DNA of 64,000 bases, from NCBI GenBank assembly GCA_023213395.1, contig CM041465.1, positions 154,263,741-154,327,740 of the forward strand, in the 5' to 3' direction. The notes under the pieces were generated by a model. That model did no database searches. It saw nothing but the letters and a program-made list of their open reading frames with translations, and was not told the DNA's origin. Made by a program: the position numbers and the translations under genes. Positions 34,921 to 46,984 of the stretch are shown in pieces (within the stretch, counting starts at the first letter, position 1; each line of letters starts with the position of its first letter). This DNA is from Cycas panzhihuaensis (Eukaryota; Cycadophyta).

Positions 34921-35834
34921 AATCTTGATATATACCTCCCATGTTTGACTCTAGATGAGTCATCGATCAACCAAGTAGGGAGGGAGCCTCTCCTCAACCT
35001 GTACCACAACATCTTCCAAAATGGGTTCAAAGGAATCACAATATGGGTAATATCTCATATAGTAGTGGAGAATCAACTCACTCACATAGGGTAAATTTTT
35101 CCATCATGAGTAAAGTTATGGAGTCCCATGAGCCTTAAACATTTGAAGAGGCTAATATATAAAATAATTAGAAAAACATAATAGAAGAAGAATATAATTC
35201 CATCGTGAGATATGATACTTGGGAATTAGTCAATCTTCCACCCATTAAGAAAGCCATTAGTATAAAATAGGTATATAAAATAAAATTCAGATTAGATGAT
35301 TCCATTGATAAACACAAGGTAAGACTTATTATTAAAGGTTATGCCTAACAATAAAGTATTGATTACAGGGAAACCTTTGCTCTCGTTGCTCCTATAGAAA
35401 CTATTTATTTAATGTTGAGTATAGTAGCACAAATAAGTTGGGACATTTATTAAATGGATGTCAAAAGTGCCTTTCTTAATGGCTATATTGGAGAAGACAT
35501 TTATATCTCTCAACCCCTCAATTTTGATGTCATAGGGGAAGAAAATAAAGTGTATAAACTCAAGAAAGCACTTTATGACTTGAAACAGGCGCCTAGGGCA
35601 TGGTATTCCCATATTTATACATATTTTAGAAATCAAGGGTTTGAAAGATCCTAATCAATTCTAAATCTTTATATCAAAATCAAAGGAAAATCAATTTTAA
35701 TTGTAGGACTTTATGTAGATAATCTTGTCTACTCTAGTAATGATACACAACTTCTACAAAGTTCTAAGAAAGACATATACATAGAATTTAAAATGATAGA
35801 TCTTAGAATAATGTATTACTTCTTAGGTTTGGAA
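34921..35834 (+). pseudogene. Element D reverse transcriptase, N-terminal part
   Basis: The RT begins near 35165 (EEYNSIVRYDTWELVNLPP). [20 protein letters not shown] is at 35456-35515, followed by [20 protein letters not shown]. The catalytic block at 35712-35723 reads YVDN, so the second aspartate is lost. Element E interrupts at 35834, and the frame resumes at 45839 (YDKVKMAYLSPKENIP). Confidence 0.88.
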
Positions 35835-36445
35835 TATTAGATAATGTGATAATAATGTTTTGGAGGCTAAAATTTTAACACGTTAGTAGCATGGTTTCCT
35901 TTCTAAACTTACTCGGGGGGATCTAAGAGGGTCGGGAGGCCCCCTTGGTTGGGAGTGATAGCCCCTGACTTAAAAAAATAGCATTAAAAGGCATACTAAA
36001 TTGTAAACAGAATCGCAGTCATTTATTCAAACTACCTCAGATTCGATGGTTGAGATTTGTGCCTTGTATGACTCTCTCATATAGCCTGATTTAGGGTATT
36101 TTTGCATTATGTTGATGGTGTTTGATGTATTGTATGTATTGTGAGGAGTTCGGTGGCTAGTTGTTGTTGTTATGAGCATTCTATCACAGATTATATACAT
36201 TTTACTATTCTTTAATAATAAAGATCGATACCTTTCTATGTAGATATTTTCCTAGCACACTGCTAGGGTTTTACCATGTTATATTGGGTGTATTTATGAT
36301 GCTTTAGTTTTCTAATTTATTTATTATATTATATTTGATTTAAGAACTTATATGTTAATTTTTAGTTTTGATTGTTGTAACTAGTTGCAAAATAGTTTAG
36401 ATCTTAGTGGTAATTTTTAGTTTTGGAGACCTAGTTTTCTCAACA
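35835..36445 (+). repeat. 5' LTR of element E
   Basis: 611 bp, ends CTCAACA, followed by the PBS. Blocks such as GTTGATGGTGTTTGATGTA and GCTAGGGTTTTACCATG are shared with 45173-45833. Confidence 0.92.
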
Positions 36446-36447
36446 AA

Positions 36448-36459
36448 TGGTATTAAAGC
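36448..36459 (+). promoter_or_regulatory. Primer-binding site of element E
   Basis: TGGTATTAAAGC, two bases after the 5' LTR. It is a two-mismatch version of the initiator-Met PBS. Confidence 0.88.
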
Positions 36460-36509
36460 CACTTTTATTTTTTTAGTGAGTTTATGAAGGTTTTGGTCTT
36501 AATAATTTC

Positions 36510-37430
36510 TACACCAAATGGAGAAACTGGTGAATGTAAAGTTTGAGGTAGAGAGATTTAATGGAAAGAATAACTTTGAGTTGTGGAAGTTAAAAGTATA
36601 TGATGTTCAGGTACAATAAGATTTATATAGAGCTCTTATAGGTAAATTAAAAAAACTTGTAGGGATAGATGATAATGAGTAGAATGATCTAGACAAAAGG
36701 GCTCTTAGTACAATACAATTGTACTTGGTAGATGAAGTTCTATTTAACATCATAGGGGAACATACAATAACAAGATTATAGACCCAATTAGAATGCTTCT
36801 ACATGACCAAATCAATGATGAATTGAATCTACTTGAAGAAGCAACGCTACTCATTACAGATGAAGGAAGGTACAAAAATTGTTGATTATTTAAATAATTT
36901 CAATACTCTTATTTGTCAGTTGACTAGTATCAATATCACAGTTAAGGATGAGGACAAGGATGTTACCTTGTTATGTTTATTACTAGAATCTTGGGATAAT
37001 ATTATCACCTCAATTAGTTTTATTACTACAAATGAATTAGACTATGATTCTGTTGTGAGTGGTTTACTGATAGAAGAAGTGAGGAGGAAGTCTACTCTTG
37101 AAACCTCCACATCAGAAGTTATGACAGCAAGGGGCAGAATGATTAAGAGAGAATAAAGCTCCAAGGATACATTGAGGTCAAAGTCAGAAGGCAAGAAGAG
37201 AAAGCTCAGATCTTAGCACTACAATAAGATAAGTCATCTCAAGAAGGATTTCTACAAAAGGAAAGACTTCCAGAAAAAGGAAGATCTTGCCAAGGAGGCT
37301 AATCAGGTGGAGTTGAATCAAGGTATGGATGATGATATCTTGGTTACTTGTAATATTTCCCATTATCATGAGGATTGGTTATTGGATTTAGGTGCTTCAC
37401 ACCACATGTGTCCACAGAGGAGTTAGTTTT
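36510..37430 (+). pseudogene. Element E gag and protease start
   Basis: Starts at about 36519 with METLVNVKFEVERFNGKNNF, then ELWKLKVYDVQVQ. Characteristic blocks are RALSTIQLYLVDEVLFNIIG (about 36700-36760), QMKEGTKIVDYLNNFNTLIC (about 36857-36916) and ESWDNIITSISF with the LLIEEVRRK end (36990-37090). Basic sequence follows, then a protease relic WLLDLGASHHMCPQ at about 37378-37415 (DSGA changed to DLGA). This is the gag type of TNT 1-94 elements. F2 interrupts the protease at 37430. Confidence 0.92.
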
Positions 37431-37826
37431 TGAAGGAAATAAAAATATAGGAGAATATGGCAGAATATAAACATAGAACTATAAATCAATACAACAATGT
37501 TGCATAGTAATATAAGCATGAATCCTTTGTATATTTAATCCATTCTGAGAAGAGAGAGCTTTAAAAATTTCCTAATATAGGCGATGTCTAAAGACATCAG
37601 GGTTGCACACCCCTTAAACTATATAGTTTGGGGGAGGAGGGAAACTCCTCAACCCTTGGAATTCAAATAATAATAAAATAATCATAACTTAACTTAAATA
37701 AAATTAACTCAAATTAATATAAACTTACCTACATATGTTGAGCATCCACATGTGTAAATTAAAGAAGATGAGGTGTGCTCCCCTAGTTGGAAGGTGGGAG
37801 TGAAGTGATGACTATTAACTCCAATA
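37431..37826 (-). repeat. 3' LTR of F2
   Basis: 396 bp, partner of 41727-42117. It ends CTCCAATA, a decayed CTCCAACA. Confidence 0.92.
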
Positions 37827-37839
37827 TTCTCCCCCTTAA

Positions 37840-38543
37840 TGGTCATCACGGACACTTATATCTTCTCTTTAAACTTATGAAATTTGTATTTAAAAAAAAA
37901 CTTTAAAATTATGTCTCTTAACTCGATCTTTATTAACTTGCTTCAACCTTCTAGTAATATATGTCTTTTTACCATAGAGTGGTGCAAAAAATCTGTAAAT
38001 AAAGTGTAAAAAATCTGGAGCAAATGAAGTTTGATTTATACAAACATGAATAACTACCACTTTGACTTTAACTTATGAAATTTTAACTTTAACTGTCATA
38101 TCATTAGGTCTCTTTTCTGTCATATCATAAGATTCATTCTCCCCCTCAAATGGAGGATCAAGCTCTTGTGCAATAAGTTGATCATTCATTTGATTAGAAT
38201 CTTGCTTGGTCTTGTCATTATAAATCACTTGTTCTGGTACCTATCTCACATGCTCAACAAAATCAACATCAAATATATTGAGGGTATCTCCCCCATATAT
38301 ATAAATCAAAACATCCCAAATGGATTTGGAAGTTGTTAATTCACATACTTTAGAAAATACATTATCATCAATAATGTAAAATAATATCCCCAATCCTTCA
38401 TTATTCTTTCTAAAAGTTTCTTTAATACTAAGATCACATTCGTATTACAAATATTTTAAAAGATTATGTGTAATGAAGTAATCTTTCATAGTCTTATACC
38501 ATTGTAAAAAATTATGCCCATTAAATATAGGAAATTGTGTCAT
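37840..38543 (-). pseudogene. F2 short gag
   Basis: The minus strand starts at an ATG at 38543 (MTQFPIFNGHNFLQWYKTMK), then DYFITHNLLKYL. A UBN2-like segment follows (DDNVFSKVCELTTSKSIWDV, about 38310-38370), and the tail contains PPFEGENESYD. No zinc knuckle or pol is visible before the polypurine tract, so the coding capacity seems limited to about 220 residues. Stops are present. The same protein occurs in F3. Confidence 0.8.
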
Positions 38544-40077
38544 TTATCAAAAAACTTTAGTACATATAAGGTATGCTTTTACCAAGTCAAAAAGTTAATA
38601 AACCAATGAACATATATGATTTCAAATAAACTTTTTTTGAAAGTGTAAAAAATGATCTTTTCAATAATAATAAATGAAAAGAAAGGCTTTGAATAAGTAT
38701 GCCTTTAGAGTAAACTTGGAAATATGATGAATATATATGTAAATTTGAATGTAATAAAGATTCTTTAACTATGCAAATTTGAAATAAACTTTGATGATAA
38801 AAAATAATCCTTAATCTTTTAATTTTCTTCAAATAAATAAATACAACCTTTCAATGCAATAAATCCTTTACCTTGACAATAATATATAATACTAAAACTA
38901 AAATATATATGAACATTTACACTTTGAAATATAAAAAGAAAATGAAGAAATGTTTGAACAAAAAATATTGTACTCCTCAAAAGAAAGGTTTAGAGGATAA
39001 CCTTAAGTTTGGCAGCTCCAAAGTTGTATGAAACGATGTTAGGATAACGTGAAACTTCACTAGTATGAAGATTAATGAAATATATATTTAATGGAACTGC
39101 CCATTTTAAAAACGTGTTCCTGTAAGTCAATATTTTAGTAAATAAAAGATATAGACCTCCTTTTGAAGCTTAACAGGAGCTTGCGGCTTAAAACAATATA
39201 AAAAAGATAATAAAACTTTATAGAATGGTATAAAATGATTAAATATGCTTTCAACTTAAAAATTTTGAGAATTAATACATAAAAATGTGTAAATATGGTA
39301 GGTTAGAGGCTATTAAGTACCTCTACTTTAATGCTTTTAAAAATTAATAAAAACACATTAAAATATATAAAAGACTATGTTAGTTCAAACATGAGTGAGT
39401 CAGATTCCCAACAAAACTGATGGGATTGAATTCTAATACCAAATAGAAAAGTTATAGCAGAAATGGCAGTAAGTACCTTTACATAAATATGTTTAAACAA
39501 TGCTTAAAAAATACCAAAGTGCTACTTTTGGTGATTAAAATAATGACCAAAATAAATTACAAAAAATAAAATAAATAGTTGGTAATGAATTTTGTTGAAA
39601 GTAGATTATTTTAGAATAGATTCGGGTAGAAAATAGTCACTTGGTAATAAAATATAATCAGTTAAAAAAGTGATTTTGTTAAAAATTTAAGAAAAGCTCA
39701 AAAAATAAATATCCGACTTTGAATCAACTGAAACAGGGTCAAATCAGGTCCAAATTGGTCATATGACCAGTCGAAATCGATCTATGAAATTTTTTTTACA
39801 CAATGAAACTAGTTTCATTAGAAACTAATTAACCAGTGAGAAGTTATGGCAAACATTTACCAATTACCCTATATAAAATGAAAAATAAAAAATAAATAAA
39901 AGAAAAAAATGTTACAAACTTATGTTAGCCCCTAGCTAACAGTCATATAGAAACGTTTTGTGACTGGGGGATAAGAGAGAAGGGGGTTTAAGCCTTTAAG
40001 GGCCCAGATTTGAAATGTTATGTAATATGTTTTAATTTTTTTTTAACTTTATAAAAAATAAAACATAAAAAAATGAA
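38544..40077 (-). other. F2 scaffold
   Basis: Non-coding. It aligns in order with F1 and F3 scaffold, including the AACTGCCCATTTT block (39100-39120), the GTCATATGACCAGTC block (39757-39772) and the inverted-repeat arms TTAGCCCC at 39925-39932 and a decayed GGGGATAA near 39966-39973. Confidence 0.75.
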
Positions 40078-40890
40078 AAGTAGCTACACGCGGCCCGTGC
40101 GATGAACAAGGTTGAACCAGAGGTGACAAATTGATTGAATCAATTGATTTAGAGGCACATTGATCTTAGGTAATGATCTTCAGATGGATCACGACTGAAT
40201 GGAGTTCAAAAAAAGGAAAATGCACACATACACACATATATATAATGTGAAAAAAAAAGGAACGACGACTGCGCAGAGAAAATAGTGAGAAACAGAAATG
40301 AATAGAGTTTAGATCTAGCTGCGATTAACCTATAGAGAGGCATCCAAGTATGAATATATAGATTTCATAAAAAATTTTTTTAAAATATTTCAAAAAATAG
40401 TGAGAAAATGATTAAAAAACTGGTAAACTATGGTTTTAGTCGCTTTGGAGGCTGTATCTCCCTATACAAGTCTCCAAATGAGATAAACTTTTACAAGTAG
40501 TAGGGTGTCTTCGACAGCTAGGCGCTAGTAAAATTTCACAGTGATATGTTGCCTGTGCACTGAGAATAGACCTACAGATTGAATAGAGGCTAAACTGGAG
40601 TAGTAGTTGATCTAGATGAAATATCTTGTTCTCTAGTTAGTGAAAACTCAAACTGTCTCTTTCACTGGCTTGCTAACTTAGCAAGGATCACAATGAGTGG
40701 TCACTTTCTAGGCTTTGGAGTGGCAGATCTACTACATAAGTTTGTCAAACCAAGGCGATCAAGTCGCCTAAAAATATAAAATATGAAAATAAGAAATAAT
40801 ATGAAAATATTTAAATAAATAAACTTTATAATATGTAAAGTTTGAGATTTAAATATGAATAATCAAACCAATGTGTTGTAGTTGCCCAAA
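40078..40890. other. F2 cargo-slot contents, no gene recognised
   Basis: It starts with a short CpG-bearing piece (40083-40110). The part 40440-40750 resembles A's 5' leader at 47500-47740, with shared words such as AGTGGTCACTT and GAGATAAACTTTT-like blocks. F2 may therefore show the ancestral content of the slot. Confidence 0.5.
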
Positions 40891-41713
40891 ATCTAAAGAA
40901 AATAGTGAAATAGACAATAAGAGTTGTAATATAACTTTTGTAAGAGGCTTTTTAGGTTGAATATACACCAAAAACCTACAGATTTAAAAATATAATTAAA
41001 AATATGGTTAAATATGTGATGAAAAAAAATAGATCTGAAAGAAAATATAGTAGATCTAAACCCAATGTTGCAGATCTGAAACAAATAAACCAAGAAATGG
41101 TCAAATAATTGATGAAATAAATAAATTTAAAAAATAAATGATAGATCTGAAGAATATATAGTAGACCTAAGAAAAAACTTTAAACAAATATTACTTGTAG
41201 CTATTCTCCTTCATAGATCTGAGAAAATATTAAATAAATAGATAGAAATATGTCTAAAAAATACCAAATATATGATAAAAAAATATGTAGATCTGAAAAA
41301 ATATAACTTAGATCTGAAGAAAACTTTGAAAAAATGTAGCTTGTAGATGAAATCCTGCACAAATCTAAAAAAGTATTTGATAAAAAGATGAAATATGCTA
41401 AAAAAATATTAAATATATGATAAAAATATATAACTTGTTAATAAAAAACTCTTATAGAGTGATAGCAGCTTGATATTTGTTATTTTTCAATTGTACACCT
41501 ATAAAAATCTGAAGAAATATGAAATATCTTTGTTATTTCATAAATATAACTTAAGAATATACAAATCTTGATGAAATAATATAAGAAACTTATTGAAAAA
41601 CTTGCAAAAAATAAATATAACTAATATTAATTACTTGTAAGTAGATCTGCCTCAAAATGCCAATAAACCTTCCTTCTTCTTCAAGAAAACTTCAATAATG
41701 GATCATAAACCTA
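40891..41713 (-). repeat. F2 AGATCT-rich arm
   Basis: Shorter version of the arm in F1, F3 and F4. Repeated AGATCTGAAA words are found between 41030 and 41340, and it ends in TTCCTTCTTCTTCA before the PBS. Confidence 0.78.
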
Positions 41714-41724
41714 CTCTGATACCA
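41714..41724 (-). promoter_or_regulatory. Primer-binding site of F2
   Basis: Minus strand TGGTATCAGAG, initiator-Met type, beside the right LTR. Confidence 0.9.
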
Positions 41725-41726
41725 AA

Positions 41727-42117
41727 TGAAAGAAATAAAAATGTAGGAGAATAGGGCAAAATATAAACATAGAACCATAAATCAATACAACAATGTTGCA
41801 TAATAGCATAAACATCAATCCTTTGTATATTCAATCCATTGTGAGAAGAGAGAGTTTTACAAATTTCCCAATATGGGCGGTGTCTAAAGACACTAGGGTT
41901 GCACACCCCTCAAATTATATAGTTTAGGGAAGGAGAAAAACTCCTCAACCCTTGAAATTTAAATAATAATAAAATAATCATAACTTAAATAAAAATAACT
42001 CAAATTAACATAAACTTACCTACACATGTTGAGCACCCACATGTATAAATTAAAGAAGATGAGGTGTGCTCCTCTGGTTAGAAGGTGGGACTGGAGTGAT
42101 GACTATTAACTCCAACA
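41727..42117 (-). repeat. 5' LTR of F2
   Basis: 391 bp, TG..CA, partner of 37431-37826 with one five-base gap and about 36 substitutions. Confidence 0.92.
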
Positions 42118-42122
42118 ATTTT

Positions 42123-42560
42123 CATTATACTAACCTATTGATGATAGTGATATGCTTATGGAAAATAAAGTTTCTTATAAGACAATGGGTATTAGTAGCA
42201 TTAAAAATAAAATATTTGATAGTGTAGTGAGAACATTAACTAAAGTTAGACATGTACCTGATCTGAAAAGGAATCTAATTTCCTTAGGCAACCTAGATTT
42301 TGGTGGTTATAAGTATACATATCATAAAGGAGTTTTAAAGGTGTTAAAGGGGGTCTTAGTTATTATGAAATCCTTAAAGAAAGGAAACCTTTATATTTAA
42401 GTGGAAAGTACAGACGTCAGTCATGTAGCTACAATATCAAAGACTACAGAAAATCCAACTCAATTCTGGTATCAAAGACTTGGGCACATGACTGAGAGAA
42501 CTTAAGGTGCTAATAAATTATAGGTTGCTTCATAATTTAAAGCTTTTAGATTTGACATTT
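42123..42560 (+). pseudogene. Element E protease end and gag-pre-integrase domain
   Basis: The frame 42152-42400 carries TLTKVRHVPDLKRNLISLGN and YHKGVLKVLKGVLVIMK, the usual sequence between protease and gag-pre-integrase in TNT1-type elements. FWYQRLGHMTE-like sequence lies near 42465-42500. It continues from 37430 once F2 is removed. Confidence 0.87.
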
Positions 42561-43600
42561 TATAAACATTATATTTTGAGAAAGTAGTGTAGACGCAAGT
42601 TTAAAGTAGGGAGTCACATTAGTAAAGGTGTTCTAGATTATGTACATTCAATGTGTAGGGATCAACTGCTACAATATCTTATGGATGATCATTATACTTT
42701 ATCACATTTATAGATGATTACTCCAAAAATGTATGGGTCTATCTTTTGAAAAGTAAATCTAAAGTTTTCAATATATTTAAGAAGTTTAAGGCTCTAGTTG
42801 AGAAGAGCATTAGTAGGTCAATCAAATATTTAAGAACTAACAATGGAAGTAAGTTCAACTCCTTAGAGTTTGAGAACTATTACAGATAAGTTGGAATCAA
42901 AAGATATAATACCACTAGCTATACTCCACAGTAGAATCATATAGCTAAGCACATGAATAAAACCCTCTTAGAAAGAGTAAGAAACATGCTGAATAATACA
43001 GGAGTGAAGCAGAGCTTATGGGAAGAAGCTATTCAAATAACTTATTATTTGGTAAATAGATCACCATCACTTGCAATAGACTATAAGATTCCTAAAGAGG
43101 TATGGGCTGGATATCCATGTGACTATTCAAATTTGAAAGTTGTTTGTTGTGATACTTATGTCTTAACTAATAAAAGTCAATGTTCAAAGTTAGACCCAAA
43201 ATCCAAGAGATGTATCTATGTTAGTTATAGTGATAAAGATGGTATGAAGGGATACAAGTTATGGGATCCTACTGCCGATAAAATCACTATTAACAAAGAT
43301 GTTATGTTTAATGAATCTCCCTTTTCTAAAATCAAATAGTCTAGAAGTTGAAGTGAAATAAGAGAAAAAAACTAAACATCAATAGGTTAAGCTTGAGACA
43401 TAACCATCTTTAGAAACAGAAGAGCAAGAAGACCTTTCTGAAGATGAATTTACAGTAGCTTTATAGGAGTATGTGGATACTCCACCAGCTGTTAGAAGAT
43501 CTACATGAGCCACTCATCCACCTAATAAGTAGAACCCTTTTATTTCTATTTCTTTGGTTTCTAATGATGGTTATCCTACATGTTATTAGGAAGTAATAGA
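42561..43600 (+). pseudogene. Element E integrase
   Basis: The core begins near 42640 (a DYVHSMC(R)D-like TD block). A 128-codon open stretch 42953-43339 carries MNKTLLERVRNMLNNTGVKQ, AIQITYYLVNRSPSLAIDYK and VWAGYPCDYSNLKV, and ends in ITINKDVMFNESP. Decayed linker follows to 43600. Confidence 0.9.
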
Positions 43601-45160
43601 TGATATCTATAGTGAGAAGTAGAAAAAGGCTATGCAGGAAGAGATAGATGCTTTTAAGAAAAATAATTTATTGGACTTGGTAGAACTTCTATATGGTAGG
43701 AAGACTATTAGTTGTAGGTGGCTTTCTAAGAAAAAAAAAAGATGTTAATGGAAAGGTTGATAAAAAGACTGGTGGCTAAAGGCTTTACACGGAAAGTAGG
43801 TATCAATTTTCATGAGATCTTTTCACCAATTATCAAACTTGTTTCAATTCAAGTTCTATTAGCATCGGTAGCTTCTCTTGATTTAGAGTTGGAGTAGTTA
43901 GACGTAAAAATAATTTTTCCATATGGAGATTTAGATGAGAAAATATATATGGATTAGCTAAAAGGGTTTATATAGGATGGTAGGAAAAGACTTATTTATA
44001 GGCTGAGGAAATCATTGTATGGCTTGAAGTAATCACCTAGGCAATGGCACAAGAAGTTTGATACCTTCATGGAGAGCCAAAATTTTAAAAGAAGTGAGTA
44101 TGATCATTGTGTTTATTTTAAATTCTTAGACAATGACTTATTCATTATCTTGGTATTATATGTTGATGATATGTCATTTGTAAGCAAAAGCATGGTAGAA
44201 ATCAACAAGTTAAAGGCTTAATTAGCTAGGACTTTTAATATGAAGGATCTAGGAGCTACAAAATAAATCTTAGGTATGGAGATACATAGAGACAGGAAAA
44301 ATAGTAAGCTATGGTTATCACAATAGAAATATATAGAGAAGGTGATAACCACATTTGGTATAACAAATATGAAACCAGTGAGTATCTTGTTGGATTCCTA
44401 TTTCAAGATTTCTTTGAGTATGAGTCCTATTAATGAAGAAGAAAAAGATTATATATCTCATGTACCTTATGCCAATGTAATAGAAAGTTTGATATATGCT
44501 ATGGTATGTACAAGACTTAACATTCCATATGCAGTCAGTATAGTTAGTAGGTTTATATAAAATCCATGAAAGGAACACTAGGCAATAGTGAAATGGATGC
44601 TTTAGTATTTGAGGGGCACAAGTAACTATTGCATCACCTTTGGAAGTACATGTAATCAGGTTTATGTATATATTGATTTAGACTTTTTAGGAGATTTAGA
44701 TAAGAGAAGGTCTACTCTAGGTTATGTATTTACTCTTGTAAATGGTCCAGTTAGTTGGATATTAAAATTGCAGAGTATAATTATATTATCGACTATAGAA
44801 GCAGAATATATTGTTGTAGCACATACTTATAAAGAAGTAATCTAGTTATAGGGTCTATTGGTTGAGCTTGGAAGTAAATAAGAAAAGGTAAAGGTATTTT
44901 ATGATAGTCAAAGTACCATTTACTTAGTAAAGAATCCAATTTATTATAGTAGGACAAATTATATTACTCTTAGGTACTATTTTATTAGACAAGTTATGGA
45001 AGCAGGTGGAGTGGCACTTAAGAAGGTTAATATAAAATATAATTGTACTAACATGTTCACAAAACTAGGACTATTAGAGAAGTTCAAATGGTGTTTGACT
45101 TCTTTTATCTTGCAGAAAAAGTAATGAATGGTCTAGGAAAGGTATGAGTTAAATTATTAT
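43601..45160 (+). pseudogene. Element E reverse transcriptase and RNase H
   Basis: RT runs from about 43605 (YSEK-KKAMQEEIDAFKKNN) through MAKGFT-like sequence and LYGLK-SPRQWHKKFDTF near 44010-44070. The catalytic YVDD is intact at 44159-44170, followed by MKDLGATK. IESLIYAMVCTRLNIPYAVS is at 44480-44540. RNase H 44600-45120 has DLDFLGDLDKRRSTLGYVFT and IEAEYIVVAHTYKEVI. At least one frameshift (near 43730, an A run) and many TAG stops. Confidence 0.9.
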
Positions 45161-45172
45161 CAAGGTGGAGAT

Positions 45173-45833
45173 TATTAGATAATGTGACAATAATGTTTTG
45201 TAGGCTAAAATTTTGATAGGTTGGTAGCATAATTTCCCCCTCAAACTTCCTCAGGGGGATCCAAGGGGGTTGGTAACCCCCCTTAGTCATGAGGTACGAG
45301 GGGTACTAGACCCCCCCCCCTACAAAGAAGGGGTTCTTGGCCGGTAGCTCCTAACCTAAAAAAACTAGCACTAAAAAGCATACTAAATTGTAAAAAGAAT
45401 CGGGGTTGTTCATTTAAAATATTATAGATTTGATGGTCAAGATTTATGACTTATATGACTCTCTCATATAATCTGATTTAGGGTGTTTTTTCATTATGTT
45501 GATGGTGTTTGATGTACTGGATATAGTGTGAGGTGTTAGGTGGCTAGTTATTATTGTTGTGAGCATTCTACTTTAGATTATGTATATTTCTCCATTCTTT
45601 GATAATAAAAATTGATACCTTTCCTGTATGGATGTTTTCCTAGCATACTGTTAGGGTTTTACCATGTTATATTAGATGTATTTATGATGCTTTAGTTTTT
45701 TGTTTTATTTATTATATTATCTCTAGTTAAAAAATTTATATATTAATTTTCAATTTCAATTCTTATAACTAGTTATAAAATAGTTTAGATCTTGGTGGCA
45801 GTTTCTGGTTATTGGGACCTAGTTTTTTTAACA
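45173..45833 (+). repeat. 3' LTR of element E
   Basis: 661 bp partner of 35835-36445. It is about 50 bp longer, partly through a segment near 45285-45350 with a ten-base C run (about 45311-45320). Ends AACA before the TGGAA copy. Confidence 0.92.
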
Positions 45834-45838
45834 TGGAA

Positions 45839-46615
45839 GTATGATAAGGTGAAAATGGCATATTTATCTCCCAAAGAAAATATACCTTAAACTAACTTCA
45901 AAAGTTTAAAATGATGGATTGTAAACTATTAGATACTCCTACTAAATCTGGATTCAAATTATCTAAGCTTGATGACTCCACTTGACCAGATATCATGCAT
46001 GCAGTCAGTACAATATTAAGATTTATATAAGAACCCAAGACATATCATTGGCAAACAATTAAGAGACTTTTGCAATATCTAAAAGGTACATCAGAATATG
46101 GATTGTTCTATAAATATTCTCCAAATTTTAGATTAGTTAGGTACACAAATTTAGATTGGGAAGGTGATATAGATGATAGGAAATCAACTTCTAGTTATAT
46201 TTTTAGTATGGATTTGGAAACTATAGCCTAGAGTATAAAAAAGTAGAGTAAAATATCCTTATCTATAGTAAAATTTGAATACAAATCAATAGTTTCAAGG
46301 GCATGTGAAATAGTTTGGTTAAAGAGACTATTATAAGATTTTTAGTTAGAACAGAAAGGGCCAACAAGAATTTGGTGTGATAATTAGAGCACAATACAAA
46401 TGATAAAGAACCTAGTATTTTACAATAGAATAAATCATATCAAAACACATGACCATGTCATTTAAGAGCTAGGACAAGTAGGTGAAATATAATTGGCATT
46501 TTGTAGTACAAAAGATCTAACATCTAATATTTTCATAAAAGCTATAAGAAAGATTAAATTTTAGAAATTTCGAGACAAGCTAGGAGTACTGCACATTGGC
46601 CATTATGGGGGACAA
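45839..46615 (+). pseudogene. Element D RT end and RNase H
   Basis: Resumes D after E with YDKVKMAYLSPKENIP. It passes the linker SGFKLSKLDDST near 45950-45985 and PDIMHAVSTILRFI near 45988-46030. RNase H follows, with LVRYTNLDWEGDIDDRKSTS (about 46133-46192) and a decayed HIKTHDHVI block (about 46437-46465), ending DKLGVLHIGHYGG at 46574-46612. It is directly followed by the polypurine tract and LTR. Confidence 0.88.
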
Positions 46616-46984
46616 TGTTGGGATAATGGTTAATATGAAAGCATTTATAACCACCTTGGGCCCCTAAAAGGCACCTTGAGCCTCCAAAAAGCACCTTGGG
46701 CCTCCTAAAGCCACCATGTAGCCACCTGGAGATGACATGGAGCCACTATAGCCACCCTAAGGTATGTTATTTTATTAATGTGCTTAATATTTTAATGTTT
46801 ATTTTGAATTTTCATTTAGATTTCTGGTAGACACGCTTGTTGCCTCACCAAAACTCTATATAATAGTGGGGAATACCTTCTTGGTGTTTTTTAATACTGC
46901 CACTTAATATTTAGAAATTATTTACCTTATGATGATGATAAAGTGTAACTTATAATCCTCTTACTCTGCTCCTTGATGCCAATA
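46616..46984 (+). repeat. 3' LTR of element D
   Basis: 369 bp, starts TGTTGGGATAATGG after ATTATGGGGGACAA. Aligns with 30745-31112. Confidence 0.82.

Larger units (their letters stand above)
37431..42117 (-). mobile_element. F2: non-autonomous F element inserted in E
   Basis: LTRs 37431-37826 (396 bp) and 41727-42117 (391 bp), about 91% identical by eye count. The flanks are GTTTT (37426-37430) and ATTTT (42118-42122), a duplication with one transition. Polypurine tract TTCTCCCCCTTAA lies at 37827-37839 (plus strand) and the PBS at 41714-41724. It contains short gag, scaffold, a slot without recognisable host gene, and an AGATCT-rich arm. No pol. Confidence 0.92.
35835..45833 (+). mobile_element. 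Copia element E (TNT1/Tork type), inserted in D and split by F2
   Basis: LTRs 35835-36445 (611 bp) and 45173-45833 (661 bp; the excess includes a poly-C-containing segment near 45285-45350). TGGAA flanks both sides (35830-35834 and 45834-45838). The start TATTAGATAATG is a decayed TG end. PBS 36448-36459 reads TGGTATTAAAGC, and the polypurine tract is AAGGTGGAGA near 45162-45171. Internal order is gag, protease, integrase, RT, RNase H on the plus strand. The gag has the TNT 1-94 type signature. Confidence 0.93.
30745..46984 (+). mobile_element. Copia element D, inserted in A and split by E
   Basis: A plus-strand element of the same subfamily as A. LTRs are 30745-31112 (probable 5') and 46616-46984 (3'). 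Internal sequence is 31113-35834 plus 45839-46615, with gag, protease, integrase, RT and RNase H in order. Element E separates the RT at 35834/45839 with duplication TGGAA. D's own target duplication could not be identified, because its left LTR is preceded by another copy's RNase H. Confidence 0.75.

Noticed and set aside
40078-40890. F2 slot as another captured host gene
   Set aside because: No coding similarity in any frame, and part of it resembles element A's leader (47500-47740), so it may be native sequence.
45300-45330. Ten-base C run in the LTR of E as a functional motif
   Set aside because: Absent from the partner LTR; probably a local expansion or a sequencing artefact.
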